Origin: UBA4416 sp943362175
GTDB taxonomy: Bacteria > Bacteroidota > Bacteroidia > B-17B0 > Aurantibacillaceae
NCBI GenBank assembly: GCA_943362175.1
Contig: CALRIU020000025.1
Coordinates: forward strand, 1 to 64,000
Length of the DNA stretch: 64,000 nt
Direction of reading: 5' to 3'
Numbering within the stretch: the first letter of the stretch is position 1; every line of letters starts with the position of its first letter. Below the pieces are notes generated by a model, which made no database searches, was not told where the DNA came from, and saw only the letters and a list, made by a program, of their open reading frames with translations. The position numbers and the translations under genes were made by a program. This document shows, one piece after another, positions 45,108-53,800 of the stretch.

Positions 45108-46257
45108 AGGTCATGTGATTGTTTTTGATCAGCTCATTGATTTTATCCGTGTAATCAGTCTGCATGTCGAAAGAGCCTGTCAGAATTTTATCCATGTAAG
45201 GTGAATAGATGTAATAGATGCTTCCTTTGCCATCATTCAATAACGCATCTGCATTTCCATAAAATCCTGTCATGGAATTGTCCTCTGCGGTGTAGGCCTT
45301 TCCCTGCTCATAGAAATAAGGGATCGAGTCGGTTCTGATCAGGCTCCAGGCATTGCTTCGCTTTTCCCAGAGATGGATGCCCAGTTTCTTAAGCTTCGGA
45401 AGCTTTAAGGTGAGCAGGACATGTGCCGGATCCAGGTAAAAGACCTTCTGAATTCTCGTCAGGACCGAATCATCCGATTGCTGAATGCTCATAATGTTGT
45501 CTTTTGAAAATTCAAAGGGTTTGGTAAATCTATCCAAATACTTCCTGTTGGAGAATAATAAGTCCGACGTGATGGAATCCGTTTTCTCAAAAGCTGAGTT
45601 GTAAAAATAAACCGAATACTCTGTGGTTTTGCTATAGGCGATTCTGTCTCCACAAATACTTAGCCAGCTGTTGACGTAGTGGCTAAAGATGGCATTATCA
45701 TCGGGCATTTTCTTTGACTGCATGATCTCGTTTTTGGTAAGATCGTAACAGGCCCAGACATGCTTATCCGGCGCATCCATCGGATGAAAATTATAATTCA
45801 CGTATAAGAATAGCTTATCATTGCCCAGCTTTTTAATTAAGTTGAAAGACTTTGTATTTGCTGTTTTCTGAACAAATTCAGCTTTCCCTTTATGGATCTT
45901 TAAAACAACAATGGCAGGATCTGTAAGAATGACAATATGATCGCCTATGACCTCAAGCGCATCAATCCTGCTCCTGAATAAAACTTTCGTGTCCCTGGTA
46001 TCGGCAAACGCTATTTCTTCGTGTTGGTGTGTTGCCAGGTCATAGACATGAAGCATTCTTTTTTTGTCATTGCCAACCGGGCCTTTGATGGCATAGACTT
46101 TACCATTGGATAATGCCGCGCAGGTTCTTCCAAGGAAGGTGTTCGCCTCCTGAATCCGGGTGTCTCTATTAAACTCTTCCGTATACACACGGTTCTGAGA
46201 TTGCAGAAAAAATGGAAGCATCATAAGGACTTCCATCAACAGCGTGCTAAATCTCAT
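45073..46257 (-). CDS. Secreted beta-propeller-like protein of unknown function
   Basis: 394 aa from the Met at 46257 (MRFSTLLMEVLMMLPFFLQSQ, a signal peptide). The frame is open for 24 more codons, but 46257 forms a classic ATGAGATTTAG overlap with the stop codon of the preceding gene, which supports translational coupling. The mature protein is beta-rich, with repeated short strands and turns (KVYAIKGPVGNDKKRMLHVY, DKLFLYVNYNFHPMDAPDKH, DRIAYSKTTEYSVYFYN) spaced about 45-60 residues apart, consistent with a six- or seven-bladed propeller. No catalytic motif is visible. It is third in the operon. Confidence 0.72.
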   Translation of the reverse strand: MRFSTLLMEVLMMLPFFLQSQNRVYTEEFNRDTRIQEANTFLGRTCAALSNGKVYAIKGPVGNDKKRMLHVYDLATHQHEEIAFADTRDTKVLFRSRIDALEVIGDHIVILTDPAIVVLKIHKGKAEFVQKTANTKSFNLIKKLGNDKLFLYVNYNFHPMDAPDKHVWACYDLTKNEIMQSKKMPDDNAIFSHYVNSWLSICGDRIAYSKTTEYSVYFYNSAFEKTDSITSDLLFSNRKYLDRFTKPFEFSKDNIMSIQQSDDSVLTRIQKVFYLDPAHVLLTLKLPKLKKLGIHLWEKRSNAWSLIRTDSIPYFYEQGKAYTAEDNSMTGFYGNADALLNDGKGSIYYIYSPYMDKILTGSFDMQTDYTDKINELIKNNHMTYGLKKFTFGIK

Positions 46258-46690
46258 ATCCCTGCTCTGCTGCCTCGGTTTGGGTATAAATGATATAATC
46301 AATCCTTCCCTGTTCCGGATCCGCTTCAAATATCACGAGGTACTTATTGACAGCGGCGCTTGTAAATGTGAAGCTGCCTGTGAAATTCCCACTTCCGATC
46401 GTTGTATTGATGGCTGTATCAATATTTTCCAGATCGGCCTGTGTGAGATCGGATGTGACAAGCTGGGGAGGATTTTTAAATACACATTTTTGATGGCCGG
46501 GATTTGCACACGCAAGATTGGCATATACACCCGGCCTGATATCCTCAGTGACTGTTTTAAAGCCCCTCAGCCCGCCACGGGTTTTTGTTATTTTGGTTTG
46601 TGTAGGCACAGCCAGTAGATCTGAACCTGTATTGGCGGCGCTGCACTCTATCGAAAGCAAGGCGCAAGCTACTATTAAGATTGGTCTCAT
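46247..46690 (-). CDS. Small secreted protein, paralogue of the next gene
   Basis: 147 aa. It has a signal peptide (about residues 1-19, ECSA/A). The C-terminal half contains CANPGHQKC, LTQADLENIDTAIN, GSGNFTGSF and IIYTQTEAAEQ. The protein at 46702-47109 has the corresponding CHDPGWTRC, VSDEEFKSIDEAVT, GGDNGGRF and KIYTLAEAAYY in the same order and spacing, so the two are paralogues. I do not recognise the family. The pair of Cys around a (N/D)PG turn probably forms a disulphide. It is second in the operon, 11 bases after its paralogue. Confidence 0.75.
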   Translation of the reverse strand: MRPILIVACALLSIECSAANTGSDLLAVPTQTKITKTRGGLRGFKTVTEDIRPGVYANLACANPGHQKCVFKNPPQLVTSDLTQADLENIDTAINTTIGSGNFTGSFTFTSAAVNKYLVIFEADPEQGRIDYIIYTQTEAAEQGYEI

Positions 46691-46701
46691 GTGTTTTCTA
46701 A

Positions 46702-47109
46702 TTAAAATAAGTTGTAATACGCTGCTTCAGCCAGGGTGTATATCTTAGTGGATAATCTGTCAGTCTCTTCGTTGTACGTATAGCTTACAAAGAATTTTTC
46801 ACCATATACAAACCGGCCCCCGTTATCACCTCCGACAACTGCCCTGGTAACGGCTTCATCAATGGATTTGAATTCTTCATCTGAAACAGGAGTATCCACA
46901 CCATCAAAGGAAATAACCAATAACGCCTGTGGCCGGCACCGCGTCCAGCCCGGATCGTGACACTCCATAAAAATATCGCCGTTATTCATATTCGTTTGAC
47001 TTACTTCCTTGTAGTGGTTGAAGAAGCCTAAGTTTTTATCATAGTACACATGAGCATGCATGCTTGAGGACATCACGATGCCAAAGCATAAGACCAGGAT
47101 TGTTTTCAT
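46702..47109 (-). CDS. Small secreted protein, first gene of the operon
   Basis: 135 aa. It has a signal peptide (about residues 1-20, SMHA/H), then a short N-terminal region and a domain of about 90 residues shared with the next protein (C-x-(N/D)PG-x-x-(K/R)-C, then an acidic helix, a Gly-rich turn and a terminal IYT-x-x-EAA). It belongs to a family I cannot name. As the first gene of a four-gene operon, it carries the leader region, which contains the RCGTA-N4-TACGY dyad at 47260-47273 and a second dyad (GTAATG-CATTT-CATTAC) at 47201-47217. Confidence 0.75.
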   Translation of the reverse strand: MKTILVLCFGIVMSSSMHAHVYYDKNLGFFNHYKEVSQTNMNNGDIFMECHDPGWTRCRPQALLVISFDGVDTPVSDEEFKSIDEAVTRAVVGGDNGGRFVYGEKFFVSYTYNEETDRLSTKIYTLAEAAYYNLF

Positions 47110-47259
47110 ACTATTTAGTGATTAAACATATTCTCTATACTGTAGAGTCAGCACACCTTTACCAAGGGTATGATCTTGTGATTGTTCTCCTGTGGTAAAT
47201 GTAATGCATTTCATTACAAAAGCAACCTACGGATAACCATAGTTTTTTCATGAAAAACC

Positions 47260-47273
47260 ACGTAAAACTACGC
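47260..47273. promoter_or_regulatory. Putative operator, RCGTA-N4-TACGY dyad (site 2)
   Basis: ACGTA-AAAC-TACGC, 150 bases upstream of the first gene of the secreted-protein operon. It differs in one base from the plus-strand complement of site 4 (ACGTAATACTACGC). A weak -7-like element (TAAATGTA on the plus strand, 47196-47203) lies 56 bases from it on the gene side. The region between 47110 and 47329 shows no other feature except a dyad at 47201-47217. Confidence 0.5.
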
Positions 47274-47329
47274 AGAATCAATGATTGACACGATTCCCCC
47301 TTGTACAGCGTCATACCAAATACTCTCAC

Positions 47330-47368
47330 AAAAAAAAAGAGGCCGATCACGATGTGATCAGCCTCTTT
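47330..47368 (-). terminator. Rho-independent terminator of the first Cys-rich giant gene
   Basis: AGAGGC and GATCAC pair with GTGATC and GCCTCT, with an A tract on the plus-strand left side. It lies 21 bases past the stop codon of 47389-50604. Its sequence is clearly related to the terminator at 50771-50803 of the paralogous gene. Confidence 0.88.
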
Positions 47369-47388
47369 AACAGAAGTAAGCAGATGAT

Positions 47389-50300
47389 TTATTTTCTTTC
47401 GATCATTATTTTTCCGCTGTGGAATACTTCTCCTTTGTTGGTCAGTTTGTAGATATACATACCGGATGACAAAGAAGTAACATCGAATTTCACTTTTGCA
47501 TCAGCATTCACTGATTTGCGTAATACCTCACGACCGGTCACATCATGGATGGATATTTCCAGCGATTGGATCTGAGCATTTTCGATACCGTGCAGGTTGA
47601 AATCCACATAGTCGGAAGCCGGGTTCGGCACAACTTCGATGCTTACATTTTTACCTGTCAGCGATCCTGTACCTTGTCCGTCTGAGCTACCCTGTCTTGC
47701 AGTAGGAGATACTGTAGAAGATAAGATGGAACAATTACAGCCACCGTATACCCAGTTGGAGTAGCCTCCTGCGTTGCATTTCGCTCTTACTCTCCATGAG
47801 AAGCATTTCCATCCTCCGTAAGGGACAAAATAGCTGTTTGTGGAAAGACCAACCAATACGACGCTCGGAAGGGCCGATGTAATGCAGCAGTTAGGATCGT
47901 TATATGTAATCTCCAGCTCATAGCCGGCAGCTCCCGCAGGAACAGCCCAGCCTAATTTCACACCGGCCTGATCAGCAGAACATTTCAGTTTATATGGATC
48001 ATCGCAGAGGTTTACCACTACCGGAGAGCATGAGCACATGAGATCGCTCTTCTCGGATATGCTACCGTCAGGACAAACAGATACCACATACCATGAGAAG
48101 CAGCCTGCTATAGAAGTCGGAACAATTGTATCGGTTCCGTATACGTCCCACACCAGCGTAAAGCCAGGGTTACCGTTACGGCAGCAAGCCGGATCATTGA
48201 TGTTGATATATACCTGGAAGTAGGCATTCGGCACAGGATCCCATGAAAGCTGGCTGCCATTGCGAAGCATTTCGCATTTCAGGTTTACCGGCTGCTTAGC
48301 ATCACATGGAATGATCGGAGAGCATGAGCACATTTTAACGCTTGCCGGAGACTCACTGCCATCAGGACAAACAGATACCACGTACCATGAGAAGCAACCC
48401 ATAATAGCAGGCACAACCGTATCGGTTCCGCTAACATGCCATACGGTCGTTAATCCGGGATTTGGTGAATGGCAGCAATCAGGATCATTTTTAGTAATGA
48501 CCACTTTATACGTAGCATTCAGCACAGGATCCCAGGAGAGGCGGCTACCTGTATGGAGCATATCGCACCTCAGGTTTATCGGTTCTTTAGGGTCGCAGCG
48601 GATAACCGGACCACAAGAGCATACTTTGTCGCTCGCCTGTGATTTGCTTCCGTCAGGGCAAATGGATACCACGTACCATGAGAAGCAGTTGGCAAAGGTA
48701 GTCGGCACCAGTGTATCGGTTCCGGTTACATTCCAGGTAACGGTGTAAGGGTGCTGACCAAAAGGACCGCAGCAGTCAGGATCGCCAACGGTGATTACCA
48801 CCTGGTAATGCGTACCCGGAACAGCATCCCATACAAGGTAGCTGCCATTGGTGGCTTCTTTACAACGCGGGTTCTTCGGTGTCTCGGCTTTGCAGCAGTT
48901 GATGTCCAATGTATCGGTATACTCACAACCGTTTGGATATTTTACAGTTACGATAACCGGGAAATCAGCGAGTGTAGCAGTAATGGCGTCACCTGTAGAT
49001 GTGTTGCCGCCATATTGCCAGAAGAATGTATAACCGGCTGAGCTTGTCAGTGTTGTTCCATTCTGATCCAGTACCCTAACCGGGAACGGGCTGCTTGGAT
49101 ATTTGCAAGGATCCCATGTGCAGAACGGTGTGATTTTTATCGTATCGTTACAGCAGTTCAGCTTGAGGGTATCCGTCCATACACAATTGCCCGGACCTTT
49201 TACTGTAATGATGGTTTGCTGGTTAGGCAGGAGGTAAGCATACGCAGAGCTGTTGCCCGGATCATGGCTCCAGGTAATGATATAATCCGTGGAAGAGATC
49301 AGGTTGTTGAACTCATCCATGATGAATACCGGATACGGATCGTTAGGATAAGCACAGGGGTTGCAGCATGGATCGATCGCAGCGGCAGCCCTGTTGGCGG
49401 CGAAGTTGTATTTCAGGGCCATGCGCGTGTTATACTCCGCCAGGATTTTCTCAACGAGTTTGTTGCCCGCCGTAGCAGCTGAGCGGCCGGTTGCACCGGA
49501 TGAGCTTCCGCCATGCATGTCGCAGCAATCGCGCATAAAGAATTTAGGGCAGCATTCGCTGGCGCAGATGTCATCCACATAAGCATAGCCGAAGTGGCCG
49601 CCTGCTCCGCAGTCTACAGCAAAAAACTCAATGCTGTATGTCTGGGTAGGATCGCCCTGGAACTGGATGGACGCACAAGTCCAGTCGCGCCATACCAGCG
49701 AATCGGTTGAACCGCATCCCGTAGGATTGGGCATATAGCCTGTGATGTTGTAAATAGGATTGGTGAGATCGGCTACGCGGCAGATCCTGGAACCAACTTC
49801 TACTCCGGCACCGTTCAAGACACGCGCCACGAAGAATGGCTGCGCATTCTGATGGTACTTCGGATTTTCCATCACCAGCGCATAGGAGAAGCTGATCTGG
49901 TACAAGCCTGTGGTTGGCGTGACAAAGGAGCGCTGAAGCATGTTGACACCATTGCCCGGAGGGCATGGAGCCGAGCCATTGATCCTCATCGCATGCGCCG
50001 AATTGTTATTGGTTTGTTTCAATGCCGGTACCAGAGGATCGGCTACGTTATTCGTTAACTGAAACTCATTCGGGGAAGCGAAGAGCCCAACAGGAGTGTA
50101 GGCTACTGCGGTAGCCGGAACAAAGGAACACTCACCATTATAATACAATGGCCCCCTGAAGCCCGAATAGCTCGACAGGGATGGATCGCTTTCGAAATCT
50201 CCGTTGAAGCAGGCAACAGAATGAATGTTGGCTGCCGGAGCGGCATTCGATGATTTCTCTGACGTCAGCTCTACTCTTCCGGGATTGTAGATAGCTGCCG

Positions 50301-50604
50301 CCGACGGGTTCTCCTTCAAATACTTTGCCCTGAAATGATCCCTCAGGTAATTATTCAACAGAGTCGGGAGAGAGGTTGTTTTGATTTCATCCTTGTGGCT
50401 TTCTATGTTGGCATAGAATTGTTTCAACAGGCTTTCACGGTCTGCACCGTTGAGCTGCCTGTCCACATAGTCGTTAATCGTTGTTTCCTGGGCCTGAATT
50501 TGCTTTCGCCATTCATCCCTGGTAACCTTCTGGCCATACACTGTGTTCGAGAGCCACAGCATACAGCCCAGCACCAGGCTTAGCTTTGAGTACTTAATTT
50601 TCAT
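47389..50604 (-). CDS. Giant cysteine-rich repeat protein, T9SS type A (four-repeat paralogue)
   Basis: 1071 aa from the Met at 50604 (MKIKYSKLSLVLGCML signal peptide, cleaved near VYGQ); the frame continues 14 codons upstream. The domains in order are: a helical N-terminal region (about 25-105); a jelly-roll-like domain starting CFNGDFESDP and ending YAYVDDICASECC; a Cys-rich helical link (DCCDMHGG, DPCCNPCAYPND); two Ig/PKD-like modules each ending in (L)NCC; four fibronectin-like repeats of about 95 aa (L-(K/R)-C ... DP-x-CC ... GCFSWYVVSVCPDGS ... CSCSP); and a T9SS type A tail (VEVVPNPASDYVDFNL ... MIERK). Seven conserved Cys per repeat imply disulphide bonding outside the cell. Its function is unknown; surface adhesion or structure is plausible. 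It is paralogous to 50827-54615. Confidence 0.88.
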   Translation of the reverse strand: MKIKYSKLSLVLGCMLWLSNTVYGQKVTRDEWRKQIQAQETTINDYVDRQLNGADRESLLKQFYANIESHKDEIKTTSLPTLLNNYLRDHFRAKYLKENPSAAAIYNPGRVELTSEKSSNAAPAANIHSVACFNGDFESDPSLSSYSGFRGPLYYNGECSFVPATAVAYTPVGLFASPNEFQLTNNVADPLVPALKQTNNNSAHAMRINGSAPCPPGNGVNMLQRSFVTPTTGLYQISFSYALVMENPKYHQNAQPFFVARVLNGAGVEVGSRICRVADLTNPIYNITGYMPNPTGCGSTDSLVWRDWTCASIQFQGDPTQTYSIEFFAVDCGAGGHFGYAYVDDICASECCPKFFMRDCCDMHGGSSSGATGRSAATAGNKLVEKILAEYNTRMALKYNFAANRAAAAIDPCCNPCAYPNDPYPVFIMDEFNNLISSTDYIITWSHDPGNSSAYAYLLPNQQTIITVKGPGNCVWTDTLKLNCCNDTIKITPFCTWDPCKYPSSPFPVRVLDQNGTTLTSSAGYTFFWQYGGNTSTGDAITATLADFPVIVTVKYPNGCEYTDTLDINCCKAETPKNPRCKEATNGSYLVWDAVPGTHYQVVITVGDPDCCGPFGQHPYTVTWNVTGTDTLVPTTFANCFSWYVVSICPDGSKSQASDKVCSCGPVIRCDPKEPINLRCDMLHTGSRLSWDPVLNATYKVVITKNDPDCCHSPNPGLTTVWHVSGTDTVVPAIMGCFSWYVVSVCPDGSESPASVKMCSCSPIIPCDAKQPVNLKCEMLRNGSQLSWDPVPNAYFQVYININDPACCRNGNPGFTLVWDVYGTDTIVPTSIAGCFSWYVVSVCPDGSISEKSDLMCSCSPVVVNLCDDPYKLKCSADQAGVKLGWAVPAGAAGYELEITYNDPNCCITSALPSVVLVGLSTNSYFVPYGGWKCFSWRVRAKCNAGGYSNWVYGGCNCSILSSTVSPTARQGSSDGQGTGSLTGKNVSIEVVPNPASDYVDFNLHGIENAQIQSLEISIHDVTGREVLRKSVNADAKVKFDVTSLSSGMYIYKLTNKGEVFHSGKIMIERK
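47720..48895 (-). repeat. Tandem repeat array coding four fibronectin-like Cys-rich modules
   Basis: This part of the gene codes four consecutive modules of about 95 aa (about 290 bases each). Each has an N-terminal L-(K/R)-C, W(D/A)-P/V-P, DP(D/A/N)CC, GCFSW and CSC elements; the last module is the most divergent. Boundaries are approximate. Confidence 0.75.
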
Positions 50605-50629
50605 AACATTAGGTTTTATTGGTTTAAAC

Positions 50630-50637
50630 CAAAAGTA
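50630..50637 (-). promoter_or_regulatory. -7 promoter element of the first Cys-rich giant gene
   Basis: TACTTTTG on the minus strand matches TAnnTTTG and ends 25 bases before the ATG at 50604. There is no TTTG at -33. The paralogue has TACATTTG at the same place (54643-54650). In both genes exactly 61 bases separate this element from the upstream CGTA dyad. Confidence 0.6.
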
Positions 50638-50698
50638 CAATCTCACGATGCCCTATGCACCCGTATATTTACCGGAATTTTGGAGAAACACTGTAATC

Positions 50699-50712
50699 AC
50701 GTAATATTACGT
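50699..50712. promoter_or_regulatory. Putative operator, RCGTA-N4-TACGY dyad (site 3, perfect palindrome)
   Basis: ACGTAATATTACGT is a perfect 14-base palindrome, 94 bases upstream of the ATG at 50604 and 61 bases upstream of its -7 element. The sequence between the dyad and the -7 element also matches the paralogue (CACCCGTATA and TTACCGGAATTT are shared). Confidence 0.6.
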
Positions 50713-50770
50713 AGCCACCTTTGCTCAATGCTGCCGGAAGGAACAAGCCTGTACCTCCCATCATACTCTA

Positions 50771-50803
50771 AAAAAAGAGGCTGACCACATCGTGATCAGC
50801 CTC
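50771..50803 (-). terminator. Rho-independent terminator of the second Cys-rich giant gene
   Basis: GAGGCTGA pairs with TCAGCCTC around an 11-base loop, with an A tract on the plus-strand left side. It lies 23 bases past the stop of 50827-54615 and resembles the terminator at 47330-47368. Confidence 0.85.
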
Positions 50804-50826
50804 CTTCATAAAGCAGAGCAGATTCG

Positions 50827-53800
50827 TTATTTTCTGTCGATGATAATTTTTCCGCTATAGAATAACTCTCCTTTGCTGATCAGTTTGTAAATGTACATAC
50901 CTGATGATAAAGCGTTAACATCGCATCTTACCTTCGCCTCAGAATCCACAGTTTTGCGTAATACCTCGCGGCCTGTGATATCATGGATGGTAATTTCCAA
51001 AGCCTGGTTCTGCAGTTTTTCTGCACCATACAGGTTGAAATCCACAAAGTCAGATGCCGGATTCGGAACAGCTTCCACGCGGATGTCGTTACCTAAAGCC
51101 GGAGTGCCGTCACCGCCGTTTCCATCAGAGTTTCCTTGCCTTGATGTCGGATTAGCAATAATGGCTCCTGTACAGTTACAGCCGCCGTTCACCCAGTTGG
51201 AATAACCGCCAGGGCATACAGCTCTTACTCTCCATGAGAAGCATCTCCATGATCCGAGTGGAACGATGAATGATGTTCCGGATACCGTAAAGCGCTGCTG
51301 TGTCGGAAGGTTCGTCGAGCGGCAGCAGGCAGGATCATCGTAAGTGAGCTCAACCTCGTAGCCTGTTGCAAGGCCCCCCCCTGTCCAGGAGAGCTGTGTC
51401 TGGTTCTGAACAATTGAACATTTCAGGTTGTAAGGATCCTGGCATTGAGCAACAATAACCGGTGAGCAGGAGCATACTTTGATGCTTGCAGGCGATTGTG
51501 AGCCGTCAGGGCAGATAGCGATCACATACCAGGAGAAGCAACCGGCAACCGATGTCGGAACTACCGTGTTGGTAGTCGCAACGTTCCACACCATAGAGTA
51601 GCCCAGCTGGTTTGTATGACAACAAGCCGGGTCGTTGACATTGATGATCACTTTATACGTAGCGCCCGGTACAGGATCCCACGAGATCTGGCTGCCGCTT
51701 AAAAGCGGGCTGCATTTCAGGTTGATCGGTGTAGTCGGCTGGCAGTTTGAAATCACCGGAGAGCAGGAGCATATTCTTCCGCTTGACGCCGATTGTGAGC
51801 CGTCAGGGCAAACAGAGATCACCTCCCATGAGAAGCAGCCCATAGATGTTGGGATCACCGTTGTAGTAGCAGCGATGTTGTACATCATGCCTGTCGGCGG
51901 AATGCCCGTATGGCAGCAGGCCGGGTCGTTGAAGTTAAGAATCAGCTTGTAGGTTGCGCCCGGTACAGGATTCCATGAAAGCTGGCTTCCGCTCGAAACC
52001 TGGTTGCATTTCAAGCCTGTAGGCACTTTCGGAGTACATGACACCGGAGAGCATGAGCATTGTTTACCGCTTGCCGCAGATTGTGAACCATCAGGGCAGA
52101 TAGCAATCACATACCAGGAGAAGCAACCTGCAACTGTCGTCGGAACGATAGTGCCTGTTGAAGCAACATTCCAGGTAATGGTTGATTGCGGTTGTCCCTG
52201 AGGGCAGCAGGCCGGATCGTTTACATTGATCACCACTTTATAGGTTGCACCCGGTACAGGATCCCATGAGATCTGACTACCACTTGCAATCTGAGTACAT
52301 TTGAGGTTTTCAGGTGTATTGGCTACACATGGAGGCGGAGAGCAAGAGCAGGCTTTTACACTCACGGCAGACTGTGTTCCATCAGGGCACACGGCGATTA
52401 CCTGGAACGAGAAGCAACCTGCGTACGAAGTCGGGATTACCGTGCTGGTAGCCGAAATCATAAAGCTGCTGGATGTCGGTGGAAGACCTGTATGGCAGCA
52501 GGCAGGATCGTTGGCGTTGATGATCACCTTATACGTGGTGCCCGGAACAGGATCCCATGAAATCAGGCTACCCGCTGTTACCGGAGAGCATTTCAGGTTG
52601 ATCGGTGTTGTCGGGTTGCAGGAAGGCGGCGAGCAGGAGCACATTTTTGCACTTGCCTGGGATTTGCTACCATCAGGGCATATAGAAACCACATACCATG
52701 AGAAGCAATTGGCAAACGACAATGGAATCACCGTGCTGGTAGCAGCTGTGTTGAATACATAGGTAGCGCTCACACCCTGGCGGCAGCAGGTAGGATCATT
52801 TGTGGTGATCACCAGCTGATACGTTGCACCCGCCACTGCCGTCCATGAAAGGAGGCTGCCGGCCGTTACCTGGCTACATTTCAGGTCTTTCGGCGCAGTC
52901 GCTTTGCAGCAATTGATTTTCAGTGTATCCGTATACTCACAACCGTTAGGGTATTTCACTTTCACGATGATAGGGTAATTGGCAAGCGTCGCAGTGATAG
53001 CGTCACCGGTAGAAGAACCGCCGGTATAGAACCACTGGAAGGTATAACCACCTGCAGATGTCAGTGTGTTTCCGTTCTGATCCTGTACTCTTACGGCAAA
53101 CGGACTGTTAGGGAATTCGCATGGATCCCATGTGCAGAATGGTGTGATAGTGATCGTGTCGTTGCAGCAGTTCAGTTTAAGGGTATCAGTCCACACACAA
53201 TTGCCAGGACCTTTTACCGTAATGATGGTTTGCTGGCCAGGCAGAATAAATGCGTAAGCAGATGTATTGCCCGGATCGTGGCTCCAGCTGATGCTGTAGC
53301 TTGTAGACGAGATCAGGGTGTTGAACTCATCCATGATGAATACCGGATACGGATCGTTAGGATATGCGCAAGGGTTGCAGCATGGGTCGATAGCAGCCGC
53401 AGCTCTGTTGGCCGCGAAGTTATATTTCAGAGCCATGCGTGTGTTGTAATCAGCCAGGATTTTCTCAACAAGGCTGTTGCTCGCGGCAGTGGCAGCCGAC
53501 TGGCGGCCGGTAGCACCACCGGAGTGTTGTCCACCGTGCATATCGCAGCAGTCGCGCATAAAGAATTTAGGACAGCATTCGCTGGCGCAGATATCATCCA
53601 CATAAGCATAGCCGAAGTGGCCTCCTGCGGCACAGTCTGCCGCAAAAAACTCAATGGTGTACGTTTGTGAAGGATCACCCTGAAACTGGATGGACGCACA
53701 GGTCCAGTCGCGCCATACCAACGAATCGGTCGTACCGCATCCGGAAGGATTAGGCGTGTAGCCTGTGATGTTGTAGATAGGATTGGTGAGATCGGCTACA

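Noticed and set aside
51170..52910. Regular DNA repeat that might suggest a CRISPR or satellite
   Set aside because: The period of about 290 bases is in frame and codes the protein modules of the giant gene.
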